The position numbers and the translations under genes were made by a program. A stretch of 64,000 nt of DNA from Pyxidicoccus caerfyrddinensis (GTDB taxonomy: Bacteria; Myxococcota; Myxococcia; Myxococcales; Myxococcaceae), in NCBI RefSeq assembly GCF_010894405.1, contig NZ_JAAIYA010000019.1, forward strand, positions 1 to 64,000, written 5' to 3'. A model generated the notes under the pieces. It did not search any database. It was not told the DNA's origin and worked only from the letters and a program-made list of their open reading frames with translations. Shown piece after piece: positions 35,204 to 44,806 of the stretch; position 1 is the stretch's first letter, and every line of letters begins with the position of its first letter.

Positions 35204-36567
35204 GGCGCACCGTGGCGCAGGAGGAAGAGCTCGCCGGTGCCGTCCGGCTTCGACAGGCCCACCACCACCTCGCGGCGCTTGTCGCCGTCCAGGTCGGCCG
35301 TCACCACGTACAGCGCGCGGCCCGGAGGCAGCGCCCCCTGCCACAATGGCTCGTGCGCGGTGGGGTCATCCCCGTTGGAGGCGAACACCCGCAACACATC
35401 CGGCGAGGGCTGCAGCTGCGGCGAGGTGGTGAGCAGCTCCGGCAGCCCGTCACCGTCCACGTCGCCCAGCGCACTGCCCGCGCCCAGGCCCGTCAGCCGC
35501 GAGGGCGCCGCACCCGCGCGCGCGTAGAGCGACGCGGAGCCGTCCGGGTGGACGAAGAGCAGCCGCGACGCGGAGAGGCTCGCGGTGGTGAAGGGCGCGG
35601 TCACCGTCAGCGTGCGTCCATCCGCCAGCCGCACCTCCGGAACGAAGGCTGTCTGCCCGGGCACGAAGCTCCCACGCTCGCCCGGGCCCAGTGGCGCCGC
35701 GTCCGGAGTGTCCACGGGCTTCAGCATGCCGCGCGCCACGTCCAGCGTGAGCACCTCTCCGTGCGCGTGCCGGGTGCTCCACGCGGCCAGACGCGGAGGC
35801 CCTGGCAGCACGGCGAGCGCGCCGAAGGGCTCGCGAGTGGTGGCATTGCCGGGGGGCAGCGCATCCAATTCGCGCCGGGCCAGCAGCCGCCCGTCCGCGG
35901 CGAAGACGGACACGTCGGACTCGGTGAGGGCGGCAATCTCGTCCCGTCCATCCCCATCCAGGTCACCCGAGGCCAGCGCCGCGAGCGGATGCTCCAGCCG
36001 CGCCAGCACCGCGCCCAGCAGGCGCACGCCCCGCGTTGCCGTGCCATTCGTCGGGGGGACTGCCGGCCCCCCCATGGACGCCAGCGCCAGCACGGCCGCG
36101 TCCGCCTCCACCGCCTGCGCCAACGCGCCTGCGGGCTTCGGTGGACGGGTGGCCGCGCGGCCGGACCAGAAGTTCACCCACGTGCCCAGCGCGTCGCCGC
36201 GCGCGCGCAACTCACCGGCCTCCACGTCCAGCGTGAGCCGCACCAGCGTGCGGGCCCCCTGCGCGCGGGCCGCGCCCTCAGCGGCCTCGGCCGAAGGCGC
36301 ATCCACCACCACCGGCGCCAGGTTCAGGGCGGACAGCCGCGCCGCCAGCACGCTGCCCACGGCGCGCCGCAACTCGGCGGTGCCTCCGGAGAGGTGCAGG
36401 GCCACGGGCGCCTCCGCGGGGAGTGCGCGCACCGCCTCCGCCAGCGACTGCGCGAGGCGGTCGACGGCGGAGGCGTCCTGCGGGGCGGAAGCGGCGGGAG
36501 CGGGCCGCGGGGCGGCGATGAGCGCGGCCAGCAGCGGGGCGAGGAGCAGGGCTCGGCTTCGGCTCAC
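35200..36567 (-). CDS. Exported FG-GAP/VCBS-repeat protein
   Basis: The 455-residue protein starts at GTG 36567, overlapping the penicillin-binding protein stop (GTGA). It has a signal peptide (LLLAPLLAALIAAPRPAPA), an N-terminal domain of about 160 residues without a known match, and a C-terminal beta-propeller-like part. That part has calcium-binding FG-GAP/VCBS motifs: GDLDGDGRDEI, GDVDGDGLPELL and ADLDGDKRREVVV. Such domains bind ligands or partners outside the cytoplasm. Position between a wall synthase and a binding protein, with overlaps on both sides, suggests a role in wall monitoring; this is inference. Confidence 0.8.
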   Translation of the reverse strand: MSRSRALLLAPLLAALIAAPRPAPAASAPQDASAVDRLAQSLAEAVRALPAEAPVALHLSGGTAELRRAVGSVLAARLSALNLAPVVVDAPSAEAAEGAARAQGARTLVRLTLDVEAGELRARGDALGTWVNFWSGRAATRPPKPAGALAQAVEADAAVLALASMGGPAVPPTNGTATRGVRLLGAVLARLEHPLAALASGDLDGDGRDEIAALTESDVSVFAADGRLLARRELDALPPGNATTREPFGALAVLPGPPRLAAWSTRHAHGEVLTLDVARGMLKPVDTPDAAPLGPGERGSFVPGQTAFVPEVRLADGRTLTVTAPFTTASLSASRLLFVHPDGSASLYARAGAAPSRLTGLGAGSALGDVDGDGLPELLTTSPQLQPSPDVLRVFASNGDDPTAHEPLWQGALPPGRALYVVTADLDGDKRREVVVGLSKPDGTGELFLLRHGAP

Positions 36568-39221
36568 AATCCCTTCCTGTTGCCTTCCTCGAGGAAGAAC
36601 TGGTCAGGCGACACCTGACCCGGCGGAGGTGCCTCGGCGGTGGGCTGCGTGCCCTCCAGGAACGGCTCCAGCCGGCCCGGGACGGAGTTGCCGGCCAGCA
36701 GGCCGCTGGCAGGGTCGATGCGCACCTGTACCACGCCCGGCGGCACTTCGAACTCGCGAGAGGGCAGCCCCTCGTGCGCCACGCGCATGAACTTGAGCCA
36801 GATGGGCAGCGCCGCGCGGCCACCCGTCTCGCTGCCACCCAGCGGCGAGTTGTCGTCGAAGCCCACCCACGCGCTGGCCACCCAGTCCGCCGTGTAGCCG
36901 GAGAACCACGTGTCCTTGGACTCCTGCGTGGTGCCCGTCTTGCCGGCGGCGGGGCGGTTCAATTCCGTCACCGCCCGGGCCGTGCCCTCCTCCACCACGC
37001 TGCGCATCAGCGACGTGGCGAGGTACGCCACCGCGGGGGGCAGCGTCTCCTCGAAGGCGGGCTGGTGCTCCTCCAGCGTCTTGCCCTTCCCGTCGCGCAC
37101 GCGCAGCAGCAACAGCGGCTCCGCGTAGCGGCCGTTGGCCTGGAGTGTCGCGTACGCGTTGACGGCCTCCAGCATCGTGACTTCACCCGTGCCCAGCGCC
37201 AGCGTGAGGTTCTCCGGCAGCGTCGAGTGGATGCCCGCGCGGCGTGCGAAGTCGATGGCGGTGGCGGGCGTGAGCGCCTCGATGAGGCGCACCGACACCG
37301 TGTTCTTCGACTTGGTGAGCGCCGTGCGCAGCGTCATCGGTCCTTCGAACTGGCGGTCGTAGTTCTGCGGCTTCCACGTCTTGCCCGTGTACGGGTCGCG
37401 GATGGCCTCGGGCGCGTCGTTCACCTTGGACAGCGGCGTGAAGCGTCCGCTGCCCATGGCCGCCGCGTACAGGAAGGGCTTGAAGGACGAACCCGGCTGC
37501 CGCTTCGCCTGCGTGGCGCGGTTGAAGGACGAGCGCTCCGCGTCATAGCCGCCCACCAACGCCACCACGTTGCGATTCGCCGGATTGATGACCACGAGGC
37601 CGCCCTGCACGACGGGCACCTGGTCCAGCGCGGCCTCCACGAAGGCCGGGGCGGGCGGGGCCTTCAGCACGCGCACGTAGACGAGCTGCCCCTTGGCGAA
37701 CACGTCGGCGATGCCCTTGGGCGCGCCCTTGCCCTTCTGTCGCGCCCACGTCGCGGTGGAGTAGGGCACCTCGGCGGTGCGGCCCACCAGGTCCACCTTC
37801 GCCACGTTGCGCTTCTCGTCCACCTCGGTGACGTAGCCGGTGAGGCGCAGGCCCTCCTCCAGTGGCTTGAGGCGCACGGTGCGCGCCAGCAATTCCTCCT
37901 CGGTGCGCGCGGCCTCCTCCTCGGGCGTCAGGTCCGGCAGCTGCTCCTCGGCGCCGTCCTCCTCCAGCTCGGCGGTGCTGCCGACGGCCGCCTGCGGCGC
38001 CTTCGGCTCCTCCTTCTCCGCCTGGGCCAGCGGCGACAAGTCCGCCACGTAGCCCTGGTCCTTCTGCCGGCGCCCGGCCTCCTCGATGCGCGTGGCGACG
38101 AGCGCCCGGTAGCGCTCCCACTGCGCGTCCGTCAGTGTGCCTCGCGGGCCCCGGTAGCCCTGGCGCCGGTCCACCGCCTCCAGGCCCTCGCGCACCGCCT
38201 GCTCGGCGGCGGCCTGCAGCTTCGGCACCATGGCGATGTCCACGCGCAGGCCACCCTCCATGACGGCCTTGTCGCCATAGCGCTCGACGAGGGTGCGGCG
38301 AATCTCCTCCGAGTAGTACAGGCCCACCGGCTTCTGCTGACGCGGCGCCAGGACGATGGGCTTCGCGATTTCCGTCTGCGCCACCTCCGCCGTCACCCAG
38401 CCGTTCTTGGCCATCTGCTGGAGCACGTACGTCTGCCGCGACTTCGCCCGCGTCATGTTGGTGACAGGGTTGATGCGGTGGGGAATCTGCACGGTGCCCG
38501 CGAGCACGGCCGCCTCTCCGACGGCCAGGTCCTTCGCGTGCTTGCCGAAGTAGAAGAGCGCGGCCTCCTCCACGCCGTAGCGGCGCTGCCCGTAGTACGA
38601 CTGGTTGATGTAGAGCCCGAGAATCTGGTCCTTGGTGAGCGCCTCCTCCACGCGCGGCGTGAGAATCCACTCGCGGGCCTTGCGCGTGAAGCTGCGCTCG
38701 GGCGTGAGCAGCAGGTTCTTCACCACCTGCTGCGTAATCGTGGACGCGCCGGACTTGCGGCTGCCGGGGATGAGGTTCTTGATGGCCGCGCGGGCGATGC
38801 CGAACGGGTCCAGTCCCTGGTGCTTGTAGAAGTCCGCGTCCTCGGCGGCGAGGAAGGCGTAGCGCACGTGCGGCGGCAGGTCCTCCACGCGCACCAGCGT
38901 GCGGCGCTCGTGGGCGAATTCCGCGCACAGGCTGCCGTCACCGCACGTCACCTTGGTCACCTGCGGCGGCTGGTAGTTGCGCAGCGCATCCACCGAGGGC
39001 AGGTCCCGGCTGTAATAGAAGTAGCCGCCCACGGCGGCGAGCACGCCCAGCAGCAGACACACCACGCCGACGACGAGCAGCCGCTTCGTCCACCGCCAGA
39101 GCCGGGCCCCGAGCCCGGGACGCGCGGGAGTCGGAGGCGGCACGGAAGGGGGCGTGGAGGATTCGGGCGAAGTGTGCATCTCGGGAGCCGGAGTCATGGC
39201 GCTTTCGGAAGGGGCCTGCAC
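36564..39221 (-). CDS. Penicillin-binding protein 1A (class A, bifunctional)
   Basis: This 885-residue protein polymerises and cross-links peptidoglycan. It has a Pro-rich cytoplasmic tail, one membrane helix (about 48-70), and a GT51 transglycosylase domain (AFLAAEDADFYKHQGLD with the catalytic Glu, GASTITQQVVKNLLL). An acidic insert with coiled-coil character (about 395-450) and an OB-like region come next. The transpeptidase domain has PGSSFKPF (active-site Ser), SKN and KTGTT. The start is the GTG at 39221, or ATGs at 39197 and 39179. It heads a run of overlapping genes with an FG-GAP protein, a binding protein and a kinase. Confidence 0.95.
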   Translation of the reverse strand: MQAPSESAMTPAPEMHTSPESSTPPSVPPPTPARPGLGARLWRWTKRLLVVGVVCLLLGVLAAVGGYFYYSRDLPSVDALRNYQPPQVTKVTCGDGSLCAEFAHERRTLVRVEDLPPHVRYAFLAAEDADFYKHQGLDPFGIARAAIKNLIPGSRKSGASTITQQVVKNLLLTPERSFTRKAREWILTPRVEEALTKDQILGLYINQSYYGQRRYGVEEAALFYFGKHAKDLAVGEAAVLAGTVQIPHRINPVTNMTRAKSRQTYVLQQMAKNGWVTAEVAQTEIAKPIVLAPRQQKPVGLYYSEEIRRTLVERYGDKAVMEGGLRVDIAMVPKLQAAAEQAVREGLEAVDRRQGYRGPRGTLTDAQWERYRALVATRIEEAGRRQKDQGYVADLSPLAQAEKEEPKAPQAAVGSTAELEEDGAEEQLPDLTPEEEAARTEEELLARTVRLKPLEEGLRLTGYVTEVDEKRNVAKVDLVGRTAEVPYSTATWARQKGKGAPKGIADVFAKGQLVYVRVLKAPPAPAFVEAALDQVPVVQGGLVVINPANRNVVALVGGYDAERSSFNRATQAKRQPGSSFKPFLYAAAMGSGRFTPLSKVNDAPEAIRDPYTGKTWKPQNYDRQFEGPMTLRTALTKSKNTVSVRLIEALTPATAIDFARRAGIHSTLPENLTLALGTGEVTMLEAVNAYATLQANGRYAEPLLLLRVRDGKGKTLEEHQPAFEETLPPAVAYLATSLMRSVVEEGTARAVTELNRPAAGKTGTTQESKDTWFSGYTADWVASAWVGFDDNSPLGGSETGGRAALPIWLKFMRVAHEGLPSREFEVPPGVVQVRIDPASGLLAGNSVPGRLEPFLEGTQPTAEAPPPGQVSPDQFFLEEGNRKGL

Positions 39222-39256
39222 GTTAGACCGGGGGGACGGGAACGGGAACCGGCGCG

Positions 39257-39292
39257 GAAGGCCGCCCCGAAGGCCGCCCTGAAGGCCGCTCC
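39257..39292. repeat. Three tandem 12-bp repeats
   Basis: GAAGGCCGCCCC, GAAGGCCGCCCT and GAAGGCCGCTCC follow one another just upstream of the penicillin-binding protein gene, in its promoter region. It may be neutral slippage or a set of binding sites. Confidence 0.6.
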
Positions 39293-39318
39293 GGCGACGG
39301 CCTCCAGGCGGGGAGGCG

Positions 39319-40392
39319 CTACGGCATGCCGGGCGCCGGCACCTCCTCGGGCCGGGGCGCCGGGGCCTCCAGTCCCCCGGGCCGGGCGACGTCCACGCGG
39401 GCCAGCCGATTCACGCGGTCCGCGTTGACGCGCGCCTGCACGTAGCGAGGGGACAGCCGGGTGGCGTTGGCGTAGGCGGCGCGGGCCTCTTCCACATGGC
39501 CCAGCCGCTCGTAGGCCACGCCGAGGTTGTTGTGGACGTAGGCCACGTGGGGAAGCAGGGAGGCGGCCTGGGCGAGCACGTCCGCCGCCTTCGCATCCTC
39601 GCCCGCGCGCAGGTAGGCGAAGCCCAGGTTGTTCAGCGCGTAGCCGTGCTCCGGCTCCAGGTGCACGGCCTGCTGGAAGCGGAGGATGGCGGCGGACAAC
39701 TGCCCCGCACCCAGGTGCGCCCGGCCGAGCACCTGGTACACCTCCGCGTCCTCGGGGCTGCGAAGCACGGCCTCCTCGCCCACCTGCACGGCCTCCGCGT
39801 GACGGCCCAGGGACACCAGCAGTCGCGCCTGCTGCACCAGCGCATCGGAGTCCTCGGGGAGCAGCCGGCCGAGCTGCTCGTAGGCCCGCACCGCCACCTC
39901 CGTCTGTCCGGTGAGGCGGGCGAGCCGCGCGGCCTGCGTCAGCGCGTCCGTGTCGGCCGGGTCGTCATGGAGGGCGCGCCGGCACTCGGTGAGGGAACCG
40001 GAGAGGTCTCCCAATTCGCGCAGCGTGCGCGCCCGGGCCAGGTGGTCCACGCGCCGCCCGTGCGTGTGGGGCAGCGGCAGCAGCGCGTCCACCGCGGGCG
40101 CGCGAGCCACCACCGGCTCCGCATCACCCGGCGAGGCCACGTCCGGCGTCACATCGTCCGCGAGCGGGGCCACTGACGGAGCGGCGGTATTGCCCACGGG
40201 AGCTTCGTGCGGCCGCGCCTGCTGCACCACGGCCACCCACGGGCGCCACGACGGAGGCAGGGGGACGTCGTCCCAGGCGGCGAGTCCGAGCGCGGCGAGG
40301 CAGGCGGGCAGCAGCGTCTTCTTCAACGCGGCGGGCAGGGTGAAGGGAGTGGGGGCTGCGGCCTTGCGGGTCCTGGCACTCGTGGGGCTCAT
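39319..40392 (-). CDS. TPR-repeat membrane protein
   Basis: The 357-residue protein (ATG 40392) has a basic N-terminus, a probable membrane segment near residues 27-40 (LLPACLAALGLAAW), a variable spacer, and then TPR units from about residue 115. Examples are LGDLSGSLTECRRALHDDP, GQTEVAVRAYEQLGRLLPED, GQLSAAILRFQQAVHLEPEH and ALNNLGFAYLRAGEDAKAA. TPRs mediate protein contacts. It is probably an inner-membrane protein with a periplasmic TPR domain. It lies upstream of the penicillin-binding protein gene with about 97 bp between them and could be co-transcribed, but no partner is shown. Confidence 0.85.
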   Translation of the reverse strand: MSPTSARTRKAAAPTPFTLPAALKKTLLPACLAALGLAAWDDVPLPPSWRPWVAVVQQARPHEAPVGNTAAPSVAPLADDVTPDVASPGDAEPVVARAPAVDALLPLPHTHGRRVDHLARARTLRELGDLSGSLTECRRALHDDPADTDALTQAARLARLTGQTEVAVRAYEQLGRLLPEDSDALVQQARLLVSLGRHAEAVQVGEEAVLRSPEDAEVYQVLGRAHLGAGQLSAAILRFQQAVHLEPEHGYALNNLGFAYLRAGEDAKAADVLAQAASLLPHVAYVHNNLGVAYERLGHVEEARAAYANATRLSPRYVQARVNADRVNRLARVDVARPGGLEAPAPRPEEVPAPGMP

Positions 40393-40590
40393 GGCGACGA
40401 CACCTCGACTTCCGGCGGTGCGCCCGGGAAGGGCGCCTGCGGGAGCCGTGTGATGGGCTCCCACCCGGAGGGCATTGCGACGCCCGTGCCAGGGCCCGTG
40501 CCCGGGGGGACGGGAAGGGGTGTGTCCCCCCGGCCACAGGGACGGGGAAAAGCGTGGCGGGGGCGCGGGTGTCATGCGACGGTCCGCGCG

Positions 40591-41361
40591 ATGAAGATCG
40601 CCACCTGGAACGTGAACTCGGTGCGGGCCCGGCAGGAGCGCCTGCTCGAGTGGCTGAGGACCCGGCAGCCGGACATCCTGTGCCTTCAGGAGCTGAAGTG
40701 CTCGGAGGCCGACTTCCCCATGGAGGCCGTGCGCGAGGTCGGCTACCACGCCGCCATCCACGGGCAGAAGACGTACAACGGCGTCGCCATCCTCGCGAAG
40801 GAGGAGCCCCGCGACGTGGTGAAGGGGCTGTCCGACGGCGTGGATGACACGCACTCGCGCCTCATCGCCGCGACGGTGGGCGGCATCCGCGTGGTGAGCG
40901 CCTACGCGCCCAACGGGCAGTCGGTGGACTCGGAGCAGTACCACTACAAGCTCCAGTGGTACGAGCGGCTGCGCCGCTACCTGGACGCGCGCCACCAGCC
41001 GGGCGAGCCCCTGATTCTGGGCGGCGACTGGAACGTGGCGCCCAGGGACATCGACACCTACGACCCGAAGGAGTGGGAGGGCCAGACGCTCTTCACCCAG
41101 AAGGAGAAGGACGCACTCGCTCGGGTGTGTGACTTCGGGCTGAAGGACGCCTACCGCGAGCTCTACCCGGACGTGCAGAAGTTCTCGTGGTGGGACTACC
41201 GCATGCTGGCCTTCCCGAAGAACCGGGGCCTGCGCATCGACCACCTCTACGTGACGGCGCCGCTCGTGCCGCGCCTGGCGCAGGTGGACGTGGACCGCGA
41301 GGAGCGCAAGGGGAAGCAGCCCTCCGACCACGCCCCGGTATGGCTGGAGCTGCGCGGATGA
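40591..41361 (+). CDS. xth: Exodeoxyribonuclease III
   Basis: The enzyme removes 3' blocks and cuts at abasic sites in base excision repair. All motifs of the EEP/AP-endonuclease fold are present in 256 residues: MKIATWNVNSVRAR, CLQELKCSEADFP (metal-binding Glu), VVSAYAPNGQ, GDWNVAP, DYRMLAF, LRIDHLYVT and the terminal SDHAPVWLEL (catalytic Asp-His). It is a cytosolic housekeeping gene, divergent from the TPR gene; the 198-bp gap holds GC-rich inverted repeats but no clear promoter. Confidence 0.95.
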   Translation: MKIATWNVNSVRARQERLLEWLRTRQPDILCLQELKCSEADFPMEAVREVGYHAAIHGQKTYNGVAILAKEEPRDVVKGLSDGVDDTHSRLIAATVGGIRVVSAYAPNGQSVDSEQYHYKLQWYERLRRYLDARHQPGEPLILGGDWNVAPRDIDTYDPKEWEGQTLFTQKEKDALARVCDFGLKDAYRELYPDVQKFSWWDYRMLAFPKNRGLRIDHLYVTAPLVPRLAQVDVDREERKGKQPSDHAPVWLELRG

Positions 41362-41501
41362 CCCGCGGCGCGCGGCCCTGTTCAAGCCCTGTGGAGGGCA
41401 CGTCCAGGGCGCGTGCAGGTGATGCCAGCATGCTCCGCGAGCAGACGGGGTGCCTGGCTTTTCCGTAGGGTTCCGGAGGCCTCGGAGGGCTGGAGCACAC
41501 C

Positions 41502-43517
41502 ATGGATTCGAGCGGCCCGGACACCTCGCTGGAGCCCACGGCCGCCGCGTTCGCGGCGATGCTGGACGGCGTGGGCCATGGCGTCGTCGCGGTGGACCGC
41601 CAGTGGCGCCTGTCCTTCGTCAACGCGTGGATGGAGCGCATCCTCGGCCGCTCCCGCCAGCAGCTGCTGGGCCGCGAGCTGTGGACCGAGTTCCCGGACC
41701 TGAAGACCAGCTCCTTCGGTGACGCCTACCAGCGCGCGATGCGCGACGGTGTCGAAGTCGTGCACGAGGACTTCGTCCCCATCTCCAATGCCTGGTTCGA
41801 GGCGCGCGCGTCGCCCTCGGCCACGGGGCTCATCCTCTTCATCCGGGACGTGACGGAGCGGCGCCGCGCAGCGCAGGACCTGAAGGACCGCGAGCACCGC
41901 CTTCGCGAGAGCGAGGCGCGCTTCCGCAACATGGCGGACAACGCCCCGGTCATGCTGTGGATGACGGATGAGACGGGCGCCTGCGTCTGGCTCAACCGCC
42001 AGTGGTACGACTTCACCGGTCAGACGGAGCAGGAGGCCCATGGCCTCGGGTGGTTGGAGGTCGTCCACCCCGAGGACCGCGAGCGGTCGGAGGCGCTGTT
42101 CCTCGCGTCGAACGCGAGCCGCTCCGCGTTCCGCGTGGAGTATCGGATTCGCTCGCGGCACGGTGAGTACCGCTGGGCCATCGACTCCGCGAGCCCCCGG
42201 CTGGACAGCTCCGGCGAGTTCCTCGGGTACATCGGCTCCGTCATCGACATCCACGAGCGCAAGCGCGGCGAGGAGCGCCTCTCCTTCGTGTCCGAGGCGA
42301 GCCGCATCCTGTCCGAGTCGCTCGACTACGAGGCCACGCTGGCGCGCACCACCGAGCTGTCCGTGCCCGCCCTGGGCGACTGGTGCATGGTCGACATCCT
42401 CCAGGAGGGCGGTGGCATCAAGCGGGTGAAGGTCGTCTGCGCGGACCCCGCGCTGGCGCCGCAAGTCCGGGAGACGGTGAACTTCCCGCCCGTCGTCTCG
42501 GGCCATCCATCGCATTCGCCCAGCCAGGCGCTGCGGGAGGGCCGGGCCCGGCTCGTCGAGGACGCGGGCGACGCGTACAAGCAGCAGGTGGCCTTCAGCC
42601 CGGAGCACCTGGCGCATATGCGCGCCATCGGCTTCCAGTCGCTGATGTCCGTGCCGCTGGTGGCGCGGGGCCGGACGCTGGGCGTCATCACCTTCCTGGC
42701 CATCAACCATGGCAGGCGCTTCACGCAGTCGGACCTGGAGACGGCCGAGGACCTGGCCCGCCGTGCCGCCCTCGCGGTGGACAACGGCCGGCTGTACCGC
42801 GAGGCGCAGCAGGCCGTGCGCGTGCGCGAGGAGTTCCTCCAGGTCGCCAGCCACGAGCTGAAGACGCCCCTCACACCGCTGTCCCTCAAGCTCCAGATGC
42901 TGGCGCGCTCGGCGGAGTCCCTGCCGCGAGAGCGCTTCCCCCGGCTGTCCGGCGATCTGGAGATGATGAAGCAGCAGGTGCAGCGCCTGTCGTCGCTGAT
43001 GGACGAGCTGCTGGACATCTCGCGCATCAACTCCGGGCGCTTCTCACTGACGCTGGAGGTGGTGGACCTCTGCGCGCTGGTGCGCGACTCGGCGTCCCGC
43101 TTCGAGCCCGAGGTGCTCCGACTGGGCGGCCGGCTGGCGGTGGACGTCCCGGAGCCGCTGGTGGGCGTGTGGGACCGGCAGCGGCTGGAGCAGGTGATGA
43201 CGAACCTGTTGTCCAATGCGCTCAAGTACGGCGGAGGCCAGCCCGTCCGCGTGCGCGTGTGGGGCGAGGGCCACCTGGCCTGCCTGGAGGTCCGGGACGA
43301 GGGCATCGGCATCGCTCCGGAGGCGCTGCCGCGCATCTTCGAGAAGTTCGAGCGCGCGGTGAGCGACAGGCACTACGGCGGCCTGGGGCTGGGGCTCTAC
43401 ATCACCCGGCAGATTGTCGAGGCGCTGGGCGGCACCATCCGCGCGCAGAGCGAGCTGAGCCGGGGCTCCGTCTTCACCATGAAGCTGCCACTGACGCCGC
43501 CCGCCTCGGCCTCCTGA
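41502..43517 (+). CDS. PAS-PAS-GAF hybrid sensor histidine kinase
   Basis: The 671-residue protein is soluble, with no membrane helix. It contains a PAS domain (about 15-120), a second PAS/PAC domain (about 138-255, FRNMADNAPVMLWMTD ... DIHERKR), a GAF domain (about 265-430), and a HisKA/HATPase core. The H box is LQVASHELKTPLTPLSLK; N, G1 and G2 boxes are MTNLLSNALKYGG, VRDEGIGIAP and GGLGLGLYI. It should sense a cytosolic signal and autophosphorylate. No response regulator gene is next to it, so it is an orphan, as is usual in myxobacteria. It lies between exonuclease III and threonine synthase genes without operon features. Confidence 0.94.
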   Translation: MDSSGPDTSLEPTAAAFAAMLDGVGHGVVAVDRQWRLSFVNAWMERILGRSRQQLLGRELWTEFPDLKTSSFGDAYQRAMRDGVEVVHEDFVPISNAWFEARASPSATGLILFIRDVTERRRAAQDLKDREHRLRESEARFRNMADNAPVMLWMTDETGACVWLNRQWYDFTGQTEQEAHGLGWLEVVHPEDRERSEALFLASNASRSAFRVEYRIRSRHGEYRWAIDSASPRLDSSGEFLGYIGSVIDIHERKRGEERLSFVSEASRILSESLDYEATLARTTELSVPALGDWCMVDILQEGGGIKRVKVVCADPALAPQVRETVNFPPVVSGHPSHSPSQALREGRARLVEDAGDAYKQQVAFSPEHLAHMRAIGFQSLMSVPLVARGRTLGVITFLAINHGRRFTQSDLETAEDLARRAALAVDNGRLYREAQQAVRVREEFLQVASHELKTPLTPLSLKLQMLARSAESLPRERFPRLSGDLEMMKQQVQRLSSLMDELLDISRINSGRFSLTLEVVDLCALVRDSASRFEPEVLRLGGRLAVDVPEPLVGVWDRQRLEQVMTNLLSNALKYGGGQPVRVRVWGEGHLACLEVRDEGIGIAPEALPRIFEKFERAVSDRHYGGLGLGLYITRQIVEALGGTIRAQSELSRGSVFTMKLPLTPPASAS

Positions 43518-43608
43518 AGGCCGTGCTACTGGGATGCGTCAGTGGCACACCCCCGGCGCTCAGCGCGTGGCGGCACGGCGCGGGACGTTGGCGTAGATTC
43601 CGCGGCCC

Positions 43609-44781
43609 ATGGCCCTGACCCGACTCGACTGTACGAAGTGCGACCGGACGTACGCGCCGGGCGCCGTGCTGAACCTGTGCACCGCGTGCAACGCGCCGTT
43701 GTTCGCCCGCTACGATTTGGAGCGCGCGGCGAAGACGCTGCGGCCGGAGGCGCTGGCCACGCGCGAGCGCTCCATGTGGCGCTACCACGAGGTGATGCCG
43801 GTGGAGGACCCGGCGCAGCGGCTGAGCCTGGGCGAGGGCTGGACGCCACTGCTGCAGGCGCCCCGGCTGGGCGCGAAGCTGGGGATGAAGCGCGTGTGGG
43901 TGAAGGACGAGGGCGGCAACCCGACGGGCTCGTTCAAGGCGCGCGGGTTGTCGGCGGCCGTCACCATGGCGAAGGTGCTGGGCGCGAAGGCGGTGTGCCT
44001 TCCTTCCGCGGGCAACGCGGGCAGCGCGCTGGCGGCCTACGCGGCGCGCGGCGGGCTGGAGGCGCACGTCTTCGTGCCCAAGGACATCGCCAGCCTGTTC
44101 CTCATGGAGACGCGCGCGTACGGCGCGCACGTGGAGACGGTGGACGGGTTGATTACCGACGCGGGCCGCATCTGCGCGGGGCTGGCGAAGGAGCACGGCT
44201 GGTACGAGTGCGCCACGCTGAAGGAGCCCTACCGCGTGGAGGGCAAGAAGACGATGGGCTACGAAATCGCGGAGCAGCTCGGGTGGACGCTGCCGGACGT
44301 CATCCTCTACCCGACGGGCGGCGGCACCGGCCTCATCGGCATGTGGAAGGCGTTCGAGGAGATGGAGACCATGGGTCTCATCGGCTCGAAGCGGCCGCGC
44401 ATGGTGGCGGTGCAGGCGGAGGGCTGCGCGCCCATCGTGAAGGCACACGCCGAGGGCAAGCCGGACGCGCCGATGTGGCAGGGCGCGACGACGCACGCGC
44501 ACGGCCTGCGGGTGCCCAAGGCGCTGGGCGACTTCCTGATTCTGCGCGCGGTGAAGGAGAGCGGCGGCACGGCGGTGTCGGTGACGGAGGCGGAAATCAT
44601 CCAGGGCGTGAAGGACATCTCCGCCGCGGAGGGGCTCTTCGTCGCGCCCGAGGGCGGCGCCTGTGTGGCGGCGCTGCGCAAGCTCCAGGCCGCGGGGCAG
44701 GTGACGCCCGACGAGTCCGTGGTGGTGTTCAACACGGGCACGGGCTTCAAGTACGTGGAGAACATGGCCCCGCTCTGGTGA
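43609..44781 (+). CDS. thrC: Threonine synthase
   Basis: This PLP enzyme converts O-phosphohomoserine to threonine. A short N-terminal zinc-ribbon-like part (CTKC...CTAC) precedes the fold type II core. The PLP lysine is in NPTGSFKARGL (about residue 108); the phosphate-binding loop SAGNAGSALAAY and the motif TGGGTGLIGMWKA follow. With 390 residues and the N-terminal CxxC pairs it matches the shorter, plant-like/archaeal class of threonine synthases. Some related PLP proteins have other activities, but the overall match is good. It appears to be monocistronic. Confidence 0.9.
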   Translation: MALTRLDCTKCDRTYAPGAVLNLCTACNAPLFARYDLERAAKTLRPEALATRERSMWRYHEVMPVEDPAQRLSLGEGWTPLLQAPRLGAKLGMKRVWVKDEGGNPTGSFKARGLSAAVTMAKVLGAKAVCLPSAGNAGSALAAYAARGGLEAHVFVPKDIASLFLMETRAYGAHVETVDGLITDAGRICAGLAKEHGWYECATLKEPYRVEGKKTMGYEIAEQLGWTLPDVILYPTGGGTGLIGMWKAFEEMETMGLIGSKRPRMVAVQAEGCAPIVKAHAEGKPDAPMWQGATTHAHGLRVPKALGDFLILRAVKESGGTAVSVTEAEIIQGVKDISAAEGLFVAPEGGACVAALRKLQAAGQVTPDESVVVFNTGTGFKYVENMAPLW

Positions 44782-44806
44782 CGCGGGGCCGTGCGGCCGG
44801 GCTGCG

